From: Hymenobacter fodinae
Lineage (GTDB): Bacteria; Bacteroidota; Bacteroidia; Cytophagales; Hymenobacteraceae
DNA: 64,000 bases
Reading direction: 5' to 3'
Assembly: GCF_004745825.1 (NCBI RefSeq)
Contig: NZ_SRLA01000003.1
Coordinates: 62,001-126,000 of the forward strand
Of the stretch, positions 32,263 to 41,257 are shown in pieces. Under the pieces are notes generated by a model. That model was not told the DNA's origin. It was given only the letters and a program-made list of their open reading frames with translations, and did not search any database. Positions within the stretch are counted from its first letter, which is position 1. The number at the start of each line of letters is the position of its first letter. The position numbers were made by a program, and so were the translations under genes.

Positions 32263-34518
32263 ATGACCCGACTTTCCCGGCTGGTATTGCTGGCCCTCAC
32301 CTTATTTACCCTGCTGCCACAGGCCCGCGCCGATGAAGGCATGTGGCTGCCGCTGCTGCTCAAGCAGCTCAACGAGGCCGATATGCAGAAGAAAGGCCTC
32401 AAGCTCACCGCCGAGCAGATTTATAGCATCAACCAAGGCAGCCTGAAAGATGCCGTGGTACAGTTTGGTGGGGGCTGCACTGGCGAAATCATTTCCGACC
32501 AGGGCCTGCTGCTCACCAACCACCACTGCGGCTACAGCCAAATCCAGAGCCATTCTTCCGTAGAAAAGGACTACCTCACGAAAGGTTACTGGGCAATGTC
32601 GCGGGAGCAGGAACTGCCCAACCCTGGCCTGACGGCTACTTTTATTGTGCGCATGGAGGACGTGACCAGCCAAGTGCTGGCCGGCGTGCCTACCACCAAT
32701 ATTCTGGAAGCCGACCGCGAGAAAATGGTGCTCGCCAACAGCCAGCGCGTAGCCCAGGCCGCCGTGCAAGGCACCAATTACCAGGCCTTTGTGCGCCCCA
32801 TGTTCAGCGGCAACGAGTATTACCTGTTCGTGACCGAGGTGTTCCAAGACATTCGCTTAGTGGGTGCGCCGCCGAGCAGCATCGGCAAATTTGGTGGTGA
32901 CACCGACAACTGGGCCTGGCCTCGCCACACCGGCGACTTCAGCATCTTCCGCATCTACGCCGGCCCCGATAATAAGCCCGCTCCGTATTCACCGGAGAAT
33001 AAGCCCTTCAAGCCCCGCCACCACCTGCCCATTTCCCTGAGCGGCGTGCAGCCTGGCGACTTTACCCTGGTGTTCGGTTTTCCCGGTCGCACCAACGAGT
33101 ACCTTACCTCCTGGGGCGTTGACGAGGTATATTCCCTCTCCAACCCCGCTAAGATCAAGGTGCGTGACGCCAAGCTGCGCATTCTGGATGCTGATATGAA
33201 GGCCTCCGACAAGGTGCGCATTCAGTACGCAGCCAAGTACGCCAGCATTGCCAACTACTGGAAGAAGTGGATTGGCGAAACCCGAGGCCTCAAGAAACTC
33301 GATGCCGTTACGCGCAAGCAAGAGCAGGAAGCGCAGTTTCAGAAATGGGCCGACAGCGGCGACGAAGCTCGTAAAGCGGCCTACTCCTCCTTGCTGCCCC
33401 AGTTTCAGAAAAACTATGCTACCGTGCGCGACTACACCCTGGCCCGCGACTACGTTACGGAAGCCGCCCTGGGTGTGGAGCTGATGCTCTACGCCAACAG
33501 TCTGCTCCCGGCCTTGGAAATGGTCGACAAAAAAGCTTCGCCGGAAGAAATGGCAGCCGCCATTGAGAAATTGAAGAAAGGTGCCCCCGGCTTCTTCCGC
33601 AATTACAATGTGGCTACCGATCAGAAGGTAGCCGCGGCCCTGCTCCCCCTCTACGCCAATGGCACGCCTACCGCGCTGCTACCGGCCTACGTGAGAAATC
33701 TGCAGAAGCAGTACGCTACCACCGGCGGCTGGAACGCTTACGCGGAGCAGCTCTACAGCAAGTCGCGCCTGACCTCGCTGGAAAGCGCGCTGAAAGTGCT
33801 GGATGAAGTAGCTAAAGGCAACGCCCAGGGTCTGCGCCAAGACCCCGCCATTCAGCTGGCCCAGGCCATCGTGAATACCTACCGCCAGCAGGTGCTGCCT
33901 ACCTACAACGCCGCCACCGACAACATTGCCCTGCTCCAGCGCACCTACGTAGCCGGCCTGCGCCAGCAGCAAACCGACCGCAAGTTCTACCCCGATGCTA
34001 ACTCTACCCTGCGAGTGGCCTACGGGCAGGTAGCTGGCTACGAGCCCGCCGACGGCACGAAGTACGACTTCTACACAACCCTCGACGGCATTATGGAGAA
34101 GGCTGACCCCACCAACCCCGAGTTTGAAGTACCCGCCCGCCTCGCCGAGCTATACAAAAACAAGGATTACGGCCCCTATGCCTACAAGGGCTCGGTGCCG
34201 GTGGCCTTCATTGCCACCAACCACACCACCGGCGGCAACTCCGGCTCCCCCGTCATCAATGGCCGCGGCGAGCTGATTGGTACCAACTTCGACCGTAACT
34301 GGGAAGGCACTATGTCGGATATCATGTTCGACCCCGACCGCGTGCGCAATATCACGCTGGATGTACGTTACATGCTCTTCGTGGTAGATAAATACGCCGG
34401 TGCCGGCCACCTCGTCAAGGAAATGACCCTCGTAGGCGGACCAAATGAAGCTGCTCCGGCGGGCAAAAAGCTGGAAAAGATTAAAGTGAAACGCAAGCCC
34501 GCAAAAGAGAAAGCCTAG
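32263..34518 (+). CDS. dpp11: S46 dipeptidyl-peptidase, DPP11-like
   Basis: 751 residues with a signal peptide (cleavage after PQARA), so it is periplasmic. Catalytic region: LLLTNHHCGYSQ (His87/88), and GGNSGSPV with Ser660 as the nucleophile. Eighteen residues after that Ser is Arg678 in NFDRNWEG; in the characterised enzyme DPP11 an Arg at this offset gives preference for Asp/Glu at P1, whereas DPP7 has Gly. So acidic specificity is predicted. It would release dipeptides from oligopeptides for uptake by an amino-acid-using cell. Confidence 0.9.
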   Translation: MTRLSRLVLLALTLFTLLPQARADEGMWLPLLLKQLNEADMQKKGLKLTAEQIYSINQGSLKDAVVQFGGGCTGEIISDQGLLLTNHHCGYSQIQSHSSVEKDYLTKGYWAMSREQELPNPGLTATFIVRMEDVTSQVLAGVPTTNILEADREKMVLANSQRVAQAAVQGTNYQAFVRPMFSGNEYYLFVTEVFQDIRLVGAPPSSIGKFGGDTDNWAWPRHTGDFSIFRIYAGPDNKPAPYSPENKPFKPRHHLPISLSGVQPGDFTLVFGFPGRTNEYLTSWGVDEVYSLSNPAKIKVRDAKLRILDADMKASDKVRIQYAAKYASIANYWKKWIGETRGLKKLDAVTRKQEQEAQFQKWADSGDEARKAAYSSLLPQFQKNYATVRDYTLARDYVTEAALGVELMLYANSLLPALEMVDKKASPEEMAAAIEKLKKGAPGFFRNYNVATDQKVAAALLPLYANGTPTALLPAYVRNLQKQYATTGGWNAYAEQLYSKSRLTSLESALKVLDEVAKGNAQGLRQDPAIQLAQAIVNTYRQQVLPTYNAATDNIALLQRTYVAGLRQQQTDRKFYPDANSTLRVAYGQVAGYEPADGTKYDFYTTLDGIMEKADPTNPEFEVPARLAELYKNKDYGPYAYKGSVPVAFIATNHTTGGNSGSPVINGRGELIGTNFDRNWEGTMSDIMFDPDRVRNITLDVRYMLFVVDKYAGAGHLVKEMTLVGGPNEAAPAGKKLEKIKVKRKPAKEKA

Positions 34519-34537
34519 TAGCCTAGCCCCTATCTGC

Positions 34538-34580
34538 AATGCCCGCCGGAAAACCTATCTTCCGGCGGGCATTTCTATTT
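34538..34580 (+). terminator. Terminator after the S46 peptidase
   Basis: AATGCCCGCCGGAA pairs with TTCCGGCGGGCATT over an 8-base loop, followed by a T-rich tail. Confidence 0.85.
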
Positions 34581-34591
34581 TATATGGCTGC

Positions 34592-35176
34592 ATGAGCCTC
34601 CTTCCTTTATTCCCGGACTTGCAACAAATTAGTCGGGGCCTCTTTGAACTGAACAGCTCGGTTACCTTTCAATATTCTTACTCTGCGATACGACTAAGCT
34701 GGAATCCTCCCACCCCCAAGCAAAAGTGGATAGGTCTAGCAATCCTCAGTCTATTCGCCATTATATGGGTAGGCTTCTGCATGTATGCGGAGGCCTACGG
34801 GCTGTTGATCCCCTTAATTCTTATGACAATAATAGCGTGGCTCTTTTCGGGTAGTACCGAAAATGATGTGCACAGACTACGCTTGCAGAACACAATACGA
34901 GTAGACATTGTGGCTCAAAACATTGTAGTCGAGCACCTGAATGAGGCGTACCGTCAGCAAGTTGCCACAGAGCAGTTGATACCATTTCGTGACGTGCAGG
35001 CGGTGAGGGTACAAGCCTCAGGGTACGCGGGCATTTTATATCTGGAGTTGGCAGATGCCAGCCAATTGTTCCTATTAGAAGTAGAAGCCGAGAATATTGC
35101 TCAGCTGATGGCTATTGTTCTGCGCCGGGTAGTTGGACTGCCTGAGCCCGTGCAGCGGCCTTGGTGGAAATTCTAA
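34592..35176 (+). CDS. Membrane protein of unknown function
   Basis: 194 residues with two adjacent transmembrane helices in the middle (WIGLAILSLFAIIWVGFCMY, then LLIPLILMTIIAWLF). The N-terminal part is short and soluble, and the C-terminal 95 residues form a beta-rich domain resembling a PH-like module (IPFRDVQAVRVQASGYAGIL). GC content is lower than in neighbours. No family is recognised; it precedes another unknown gene by 89 bases on the same strand. Confidence 0.75.
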   Translation: MSLLPLFPDLQQISRGLFELNSSVTFQYSYSAIRLSWNPPTPKQKWIGLAILSLFAIIWVGFCMYAEAYGLLIPLILMTIIAWLFSGSTENDVHRLRLQNTIRVDIVAQNIVVEHLNEAYRQQVATEQLIPFRDVQAVRVQASGYAGILYLELADASQLFLLEVEAENIAQLMAIVLRRVVGLPEPVQRPWWKF

Positions 35177-35265
35177 TACATGCGCTTTTCTAGGCCTCTT
35201 CCGCTACCTTTCTCTTCTTCAATTCTACTTTCGTACTTGCCCCTGTTACCCACTTATAACTTACT

Positions 35266-36138
35266 ATGAAGTATTCTTTTCTGGTCGCAGTACTATGCAG
35301 TATTGGCGGTTGGCAGCAAGTCACGGCCCAAACCACGAAAACACAAGCCCTGGAGCAGGGAATTCTCCGCGAAGGCCTGGCGCTTTATGAGTCAGAGCGG
35401 GCCTCCTGGATTGCAACGGACCTGCTCATGGCTCGTCAGCCCGACATGACCGGCGTGGTGGGCTATCTGTCGTACGCTGACCAAGATTCCGTAAGTACCA
35501 TCTTTCTTCACCAGGCATCTGACAAACAGGCCCTTGCTGTGAAGTATGGTTTTACGTTTGCTCGCACCTCTATTCTCCCCGCTACCAGCCGAAACATCAG
35601 TGCCAGGCCAGCTTCAGCCCGGGAGGAGCGTCTTTTTGCGATGCGCTTGCTTGTGATGGATGAGCTACGGTCGCATAAGCTTCTAAAATCTGCTTATGGC
35701 TTTCCAGAAAACACCCGCCCCAATGTGGTGATCCTAGATGACAATCAAGGAGCTCGGGCCTACATCCTAACGGGTACTCAGGAAGAAGGGATATTGCCTA
35801 TTGGCAACGACTTCCTAATGAGCTTTACTTCCGCCGGTAAGCTTAGCAAAGTAGAGCGCTTGCATAACAGCTACATCCCAATGCGTTTGCCAGAAGGAGA
35901 TCAGACGATTGAAGCAGGCATGCACAGCCACTTGTCGGCTCATCCGTACATCACGCCTACGGACATCTGCTCTCTGCTGCTGTACCAAAATGCCTTTCCA
36001 GCCAAGCAACATCTGGTTATGAGCAATGAGTATGTTTCGATCTTCGATTTGCCGAAGCGACAACTAGCTTTTCTCACCAGAAAAGCCTTCGATAAGATTT
36101 ATAAGGATCAGCAAAAAAGGCACCCCTCAAGTGAATAA
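35266..36138 (+). CDS. Secreted protein with a JAMM/MPN+-type metal motif
   Basis: 290 residues with a signal peptide (cleavage after WQQVTAQ). Residues about 150-275 look like an MPN/JAB fold: strands ARAYILTGTQEEG and FTSAGKLSKVERL, then AGMHSHLSAHPYITPTDICS, which fits H-x-H-x7-(S/T)-x2-D with His220, His222, Thr230 and Asp233. That is the zinc-binding JAMM signature with Thr in place of Ser. A Glu further upstream would complete it. If active it would be an exported isopeptidase or peptidase. The fold call is inference from the motif; lower GC than the neighbouring genes. Confidence 0.7.
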   Translation: MKYSFLVAVLCSIGGWQQVTAQTTKTQALEQGILREGLALYESERASWIATDLLMARQPDMTGVVGYLSYADQDSVSTIFLHQASDKQALAVKYGFTFARTSILPATSRNISARPASAREERLFAMRLLVMDELRSHKLLKSAYGFPENTRPNVVILDDNQGARAYILTGTQEEGILPIGNDFLMSFTSAGKLSKVERLHNSYIPMRLPEGDQTIEAGMHSHLSAHPYITPTDICSLLLYQNAFPAKQHLVMSNEYVSIFDLPKRQLAFLTRKAFDKIYKDQQKRHPSSE

Positions 36139-36195
36139 CCGTTGAGGCAGTGGCTATAGCAATTTCTTTCTCTACTCGCTCTTTTGGACCATTCT

Positions 36196-37467
36196 GTGCG
36201 CCTTCCCCTCCTTGCTAGCCTGCTTCTCTCTAGTCTGACCGGCTTAGCCCAAACAGTAACGCCTTCGTCAACTTCCTTTCTCCTCCGCCCCGCTGCCGTG
36301 TTCGATGGCGAAACCATGCACCCTGGCTGGGCCGTGCTGGTGGAGAATGACAAGATCAAAGCCGTAGGCCCCTCAGCCCAACTAGAGGCTCCCGCTGAGG
36401 CTCATACGCTGGAGCTGCCGGGGCTCACGCTGCTGCCCGGCCTCATTGAGGGGCACAGCCACATGCTATTGCACCCCTACAACGAAACGCCCTGGAACGA
36501 CCAGGTACTGCAAGAGTCGCAGGCGCTGCGGGTAGCCCGCGCCACGGCTCATGCCCGCCGCACCCTGGAAGCCGGTTTCACCACGGCCCGTGACCTGGGC
36601 AGCGAGGGTGCCGGCTACGCCGATGTAGGCCTCAAGCAAGCCATCAACCAGAATCTAATCCCGGGGCCGCGCCTGCTCGTAGCCACGCGCGCCTTGGTAG
36701 CCACGGGCAGTTATGGGCCTAAGCTATCGGCTGATGTAGATGTGCCCCAGGGCGCCCAGGAAGCCGACGGTGTGGACGGGATCATCCGAGCAGTGCGGGA
36801 GCAAATTGGCAAAGGCGCCGATATCATTAAGGTGTACGCCGACTACCGCTGGGGGGCCAATGAGCCCAGCCGAGCCACATTTTCGCAGGATGAGCTTACC
36901 CTAATTGTGCAAACCGCCCGCAACGCAGGTAGGCCAGTGGTAGCTCATGCCAGCACGCCCGAGGGTATGCGGCGCGCAGCACTGGCCGGCGTACAAACCA
37001 TTGAGCACGGCGACGCGGGTACGCTGGAAGTGTTTAAGCTGATGAAGCAGCGCGGAGTGGCCTTCTGCCCCACTGTGGCGGCCGGCGACGCCATTTCACA
37101 GTACCGCGGTTGGCGCAAAGGCCAGGACCCGGAGCCGGAACGCCTGCAGCAGAAACGCCTCAGCATGAAAGCAGCCAAGCAAAGCGGTGTCGAAATAGCC
37201 ATTGGTGGCGACGTAGGAGTATTTGCGCATGGCGATAATCTACGCGAAGCAGAACAGCTAGTACAGGATTTTGCCCTACCAACACTCCAGGTGCTGCGCG
37301 GCCTCACCAGCACCAATGCCCGCTTGTTCCAACTCCCCGACCGCGGGCGCATTCAGCCCGGCCTGCTCGCCGACCTCATTGCCGTGCCCGGCGACCCCAC
37401 GCAAGACATAAAAGCTCTGCGCCAAATCCGCTTGGTCATGAAGGGCGGAGTAGTGGTTAAGCAATAA
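36196..37467 (+). CDS. Amidohydrolase-superfamily protein, exported
   Basis: About 423 residues from GTG 36196, which begins exactly at a signal peptide (MRLPLLASLLLSSLTGLAQ); a TTG at 36184 would add four residues. Metal-dependent hydrolase features: LPGLIEGHSHM, IIKVYADY with the carbamylated-Lys position, VVAHAST, TIEHGD, and IGGDVGVFAHG for the Asp. It belongs to the imidazolonepropionase/Xaa-Pro dipeptidase-like group. The substrate is unknown; periplasmic location suggests peptides or a xenobiotic amide. Confidence 0.85.
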   Translation: MRLPLLASLLLSSLTGLAQTVTPSSTSFLLRPAAVFDGETMHPGWAVLVENDKIKAVGPSAQLEAPAEAHTLELPGLTLLPGLIEGHSHMLLHPYNETPWNDQVLQESQALRVARATAHARRTLEAGFTTARDLGSEGAGYADVGLKQAINQNLIPGPRLLVATRALVATGSYGPKLSADVDVPQGAQEADGVDGIIRAVREQIGKGADIIKVYADYRWGANEPSRATFSQDELTLIVQTARNAGRPVVAHASTPEGMRRAALAGVQTIEHGDAGTLEVFKLMKQRGVAFCPTVAAGDAISQYRGWRKGQDPEPERLQQKRLSMKAAKQSGVEIAIGGDVGVFAHGDNLREAEQLVQDFALPTLQVLRGLTSTNARLFQLPDRGRIQPGLLADLIAVPGDPTQDIKALRQIRLVMKGGVVVKQ

Positions 37468-37473
37468 AGCAAA

Positions 37474-37542
37474 TATTCTGAGCAACAGGAGCTCAGGGTA
37501 GCTGCTAGGCCACCACTCAGCATCCTCTTGTTGCTCAGAATA
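37474..37542. terminator. Terminator between convergent genes
   Basis: TATTCTGAGCAACAGGAG (37474-37491) pairs with CTCTTGTTGCTCAGAATA (37525-37542) with one G-U pair, around a loop containing CTAGGCCACC. It separates the amidohydrolase (+) and glycosyltransferase (-) genes. Confidence 0.7.
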
Positions 37543-37564
37543 CCTGTTTTAGTGGCCTAGGCCA

Positions 37565-38329
37565 CTACTTGCCTGGGCGCTCAATGCCCAGCGCCTGCAG
37601 TTGCTCGGCGTACTTGTCGTATATCACCTGCAGATCCTTGCTATGCTTGTCGGCATCTACTCCAATGCTCACATTGTTGGTATGGAAGCGGTGCAGATGG
37701 CTGATGTGGGGGCAGATGACGGGCAGGTGGCCCGCTAGCAGAAAGCGCACGTACAGGTCCAGGTCCTCGGCCATTTCGATTTCCTCGTCGTAGCCGCCTA
37801 CTTCGTCAAACAAAGCGCGGCTATAGCACACGTTGCCCTGAATGAAGTGCTCGGCCTTGAAAATGGCCCGCAACATTTCCGTCGGCGAATCGAATTTCCA
37901 GGCATAGTAATCCTCATTGGGCAGGTAGCGCCGGTCTTGATCTACGCGCAGGAAATCAGCCACAAACCACGGCTTCCCATCGTGCTGCTGAATTTCAGCG
38001 GCGTAATGATAGAGGGCGCGCTGTAGTAGCACATCGTCGTCGTCGAGCGGGACGATCCAGCCATCAGTGGGGGCGTCTTGGCTAATTAAAAGGTTGCGGG
38101 CCGGACCGGGCAACAGTTTAGTAGCCTGGGAACGTACGCGCAGAGGCACACCTTCTTTCGTGGCTTCCGAGCGCAGCCACTCCGCGGTATCGTCGGTGCT
38201 GGCGTTTTCGCAAATTAAGTGTTCGAAGCTAAAATCAAGCGGAGCCGACACGCTGGCTCGCACGCTGGCTACCGTTTCAGGCAGAAACTGCAGCCGGTTG
38301 TAGGTTGGGGTAATAACGGAGAAGTGCAT
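37565..38329 (-). CDS. Family 2 glycosyltransferase
   Basis: 254 residues of GT-A fold. ISVITPTYNR-type start (FSVITPTYNRLQFLPETVAS), LICENASTDDTAEWL, the DXD-like VPLDDDDVLLQRAL and a later EMAEDLDLYVRFL for the acceptor base. Cytoplasmic, likely adding a sugar to an envelope glycan; donor and acceptor unknown. Isolated from other glycan genes. Confidence 0.9.
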   Translation of the reverse strand: MHFSVITPTYNRLQFLPETVASVRASVSAPLDFSFEHLICENASTDDTAEWLRSEATKEGVPLRVRSQATKLLPGPARNLLISQDAPTDGWIVPLDDDDVLLQRALYHYAAEIQQHDGKPWFVADFLRVDQDRRYLPNEDYYAWKFDSPTEMLRAIFKAEHFIQGNVCYSRALFDEVGGYDEEIEMAEDLDLYVRFLLAGHLPVICPHISHLHRFHTNNVSIGVDADKHSKDLQVIYDKYAEQLQALGIERPGK

Positions 38330-38424
38330 GGCCTGTATTCTCTCAGAACCTGGAAAAAGTTACACCCACGGGGTTTCCTCTCAACTTTCCTGGCCGCGCG
38401 GCGTTAAGGCGGTAGAGTACTACT

Positions 38425-38724
38425 ATGGCCAAATTCGTCGTTTCCTTTCGTCTGCCCGATGCCTTTGAAGAGGAGTTCCTTGCCCTCATCCCCCGCCACC
38501 GTGCCTTTATAAACCGGCTCATCGAAGACAATATCATTGAGGCCTACGCCATTAGTGCCGACCGTAGCCGCGGATGGGTCACGATGAATGGGCAACACGG
38601 CGGTGCTATTCAGTCGATAGTGGAACAGTTTCCGCTTTATCGTTATTTGCGGGAGGTGGAAATTGACGAGCTATTTATCTTCGACAGTGCCGCCAGCCGT
38701 TTCCCGCGTATCAGCCTGAACTAG
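38425..38724 (+). CDS. Small ferredoxin-fold protein, muconolactone-isomerase-like
   Basis: 99 residues; pattern beta-alpha-beta-beta-alpha-beta (AKFVVSFRLPDAFEEEFLAL; RLIEDNIIEAYAISAD; GWVTMNG; SIVEQFPLYRYLREVEIDEL). This resembles the dimeric muconolactone isomerase/YCII group. No catabolic genes are nearby, so enzyme activity is doubtful; a fold-level call only. Confidence 0.6.
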   Translation: MAKFVVSFRLPDAFEEEFLALIPRHRAFINRLIEDNIIEAYAISADRSRGWVTMNGQHGGAIQSIVEQFPLYRYLREVEIDELFIFDSAASRFPRISLN

Positions 38725-38875
38725 GCAGCCCTGGCGCCTACGCGGTGCCTAGCATGGCGCCGCTAACTGGCTATCAGCCAACCTTTGCCTTTATTTACCT
38801 CTCTCACTTCCGGCCCGGTTTGTGCATTGTGCTAGGCCACTTCCCCACGGCCTACTTTATTTTTTACGCGCCTCT

Positions 38876-39727
38876 ATGATTTCTCTTTTTCGGCTCTCAG
38901 CCGCGGCAGCCATTCTGGTATCGGTATCAGCTGCTGCGCCGGCTCCCAGCGAAAAGCTTACTACCGATCAGCTAATTTCTAACTTAAGCACAGCCATCAA
39001 CAACCTCAAAACGCTGCGGTGCACCGTGCGGGCGAAGGAGCGCATTGGCAACTCGTACCAGCAGGCACACACCGTCATGAAAATGGCGTTCAACCCTTAC
39101 AAAGTGTACCTGCGCAATCAAAAGGGTGTGGAAGTGCTGTGGGTAACGGGCCAGAACAACGGCGACGCAATGGTGTATCCCAACAGCTTCCCCTATGTCA
39201 CGCTCAACCTCGATCCGCTGGGCTCACTCATGCGCAAAAATCAGCATCATAGCGCGTTAGATGCCGGCTACGGTACCATCGCCGAAATGCTGCACGGTTC
39301 CAAACAGCGCCTCGACCACTCCTTTGAGAAGACGTTCCGCTACGATGGCGACACCACCATCGCCGGTCGCCCAGCCTATATTCTGCGCGCTAGCTATCCA
39401 CAGTTCCGCTACGTGGCCTATAAAACCACCAAGCCCGAAACGGTTACCGCCATTTCTGATAAGTTTGGCTGCGGCGAATATCGTATTCTGGAACGCAATG
39501 AGTTAAGCGCCGGTGCCACAGTACCGGCGGGACGGACCCTGCAGGTGCCTAATGCCTACGGCCGCCGCATCGTGATGTGTATCGACCAGAAAATGATGCT
39601 GCCGCTGGTAGTGCAAGTACACGACGACAAGGGTCTGTATGAGAAATTTGAATTCTCCGATGTAATTCCCAACCAGCCCATTCCGGCCGCAGAGTTTACG
39701 AAGGACTTTAAAGGCTATAAGTTTTAA
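38876..39727 (+). CDS. Secreted DUF1571 protein
   Basis: 283 residues from ATG 38876, which sets the signal peptide MISLFRLSAAAAILVSVSAA; the open frame upstream contains CTAGGCCACT and is not coding. DUF1571 features: LKTLRCTVRAKERIGNSYQQ, KMAFNPYKVYLRNQKG, GDTTIAGRPAYILRASYP, and KFEFSDVIPNQPIPAAEFT. The fold resembles LolA/outer-membrane lipoprotein carriers, so a periplasmic lipid or envelope role is possible. Own terminator downstream. Confidence 0.85.
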   Translation: MISLFRLSAAAAILVSVSAAAPAPSEKLTTDQLISNLSTAINNLKTLRCTVRAKERIGNSYQQAHTVMKMAFNPYKVYLRNQKGVEVLWVTGQNNGDAMVYPNSFPYVTLNLDPLGSLMRKNQHHSALDAGYGTIAEMLHGSKQRLDHSFEKTFRYDGDTTIAGRPAYILRASYPQFRYVAYKTTKPETVTAISDKFGCGEYRILERNELSAGATVPAGRTLQVPNAYGRRIVMCIDQKMMLPLVVQVHDDKGLYEKFEFSDVIPNQPIPAAEFTKDFKGYKF

Positions 39728-39750
39728 GCCCGAATTCGGACTTCGAGATT

Positions 39751-39788
39751 CAACAAAAAAGCCGCCTAACCGGGCGGCTTTTTTGTTG
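39751..39788. terminator. Bidirectional terminator
   Basis: CAACAAAAAAGCCGCC pairs with GGCGGCTTTTTTGTTG over a 6-base loop; between convergent genes at 39727 and 39833. Confidence 0.9.
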
Positions 39789-39832
39789 TACATACTGGCC
39801 TAGCGTATTTCTAGTCCACTTGGCGGTAGCTG

Positions 39833-40711
39833 TTACCGACGCATGGTTCTTTCAATTTCATCCCACATGGGCGCCGGAATGGCTTCGAGCTTGTTGAACT
39901 CGCCGGCGCCATTAAGCCATTCACCGCCGTCGAGGGTTACTACCTCACCGTTCATGTAGGCTGCAAAATCCGACACCATGTAGGCCGCCAGGTTGGCCAG
40001 TTCCTGATGGTCGCCGACGCGCTTGAGCGGCACGCTGGCGGCGGGGTCGAGCTTAGAAGCCAGGGCTTCGGGGAACAGGCGGCTCCAGGCGCCTTCTGTC
40101 GGGAATGGCCCCGGGGCAATAGCATTGGAGCGGATACCGTACTTGGCCCACTCAACCGCTAGGGAACGAGTGAGGGCCAACACACCTGCTTTAGCCGCTG
40201 CCGAGGGCACCACGTAGGCCGAACCGACTGATGCATAGGTAGTTACTATATTCAGAATGGTACCAGGCTTCTGGTCAGCAATCCAGCGCTTACCAAAGGC
40301 CAGGGTGCAGTTGTAAGATCCTTTCAGCACGATATCCACAATCACATCAAACGCCTTATGACTCAGGCGTTCGGTGGGGCTGATGAAGTTACCGGCCGCG
40401 TTATTGAGTAGTACATCTACGCCGCCATAAGTGTCAATGGTCTTTTGCAGCAACTTTTCTACCTCGTCGTACTTGCGCACGTCGCACTGCACGGCCAGCA
40501 CTTGCCCGCCGGTTTGCTGGCGCAGTTCCTCAGCAGTGGCTTCCAACACCTCCAGCTTGCGGGAGCTAATCACGACGTTGGCCCCGAGCTGCAGGAAATA
40601 GGTGGTCATGGCGCGGCCTAGGCCAGTGCCGCCGCCCGTCACGACGATGGTTTTGCCCTGCAGGGCATTATCGCGGAGCATGGGCTGGGCGTAAGGATGG
40701 CTGGAAGACAT
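39833..40711 (-). CDS. SDR oxidoreductase, 2,4-dienoyl-CoA-reductase-like
   Basis: 292 residues. TGGGTGLGRAM nucleotide loop, then NNAAGNFISPTERLS, the hallmark of 2,4-dienoyl-CoA reductases. The usual Tyr of SDRs is absent; the Lys is kept in VPSAAAKAGV, as in DECR. C-terminal GEVVTLDGGEWL. It would use NADPH to reduce dienoyl-CoA in the breakdown of unsaturated fatty acids. No other beta-oxidation gene is beside it. Confidence 0.85.
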   Translation of the reverse strand: MSSSHPYAQPMLRDNALQGKTIVVTGGGTGLGRAMTTYFLQLGANVVISSRKLEVLEATAEELRQQTGGQVLAVQCDVRKYDEVEKLLQKTIDTYGGVDVLLNNAAGNFISPTERLSHKAFDVIVDIVLKGSYNCTLAFGKRWIADQKPGTILNIVTTYASVGSAYVVPSAAAKAGVLALTRSLAVEWAKYGIRSNAIAPGPFPTEGAWSRLFPEALASKLDPAASVPLKRVGDHQELANLAAYMVSDFAAYMNGEVVTLDGGEWLNGAGEFNKLEAIPAPMWDEIERTMRR

Positions 40712-40763
40712 ACGGATGTTGGTGGGAAAGTGAGGTTGGGGAAGTTGAAATCAACGGCAGCTA

Positions 40764-41156
40764 CTACCGCTCCTCAAATAAACCAGTTATTCGGGTAACT
40801 GTGCCTTCGGCAATAATTCTTGAGCCCTCACAACCATAGAAAGCAACACCTGCACGCATAAGCTCCTGATGTACTCTAGTGCTGTGTTCCGATTCAATAC
40901 TATACATCCGGGCATACAGCCACTCATTTACTGGCAATGGTAATTCTCTCCGCCAGGAATTACTGGTTTCAGGGTTATAGAAATCCGGATAAATGGGGAA
41001 GTAGGTCCTGTTGTTATTGGTTGTAGCGTACCGAAAATTCCAGCGGATACCGTTGTACGGCGGCAAATTGCGCCCTCCTTCCTCAGGAGTCAGAATACGA
41101 ATACGGGCCTCCAAATCGTCCCGGAGGTCTTCATATAATTGATAAGGGCTAGTCAT
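40764..41156 (-). CDS. Hypothetical protein
   Basis: 130 residues from ATG 41156 (MTSPYQLYEDLRDDLEARI); a longer frame upstream overlaps the divergent gene and is not used. Polar, with Tyr/Asn-rich centre (IRWNFRYATTNNNRTYFPIY) and no motif or membrane segment. Lower GC than its neighbours. No family is recognised. Confidence 0.65.
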   Translation of the reverse strand: MTSPYQLYEDLRDDLEARIRILTPEEGGRNLPPYNGIRWNFRYATTNNNRTYFPIYPDFYNPETSNSWRRELPLPVNEWLYARMYSIESEHSTRVHQELMRAGVAFYGCEGSRIIAEGTVTRITGLFEER

Positions 41157-41257
41157 TGCGCTAGAATTACTTTTTTGGAGTGACGCAAAATAGCGCGCCT
41201 GGCTTTCCAGGAGGGACTTCTTGTGTAAGAAAGATTTTTTGCCACCTTTACCCTCAC

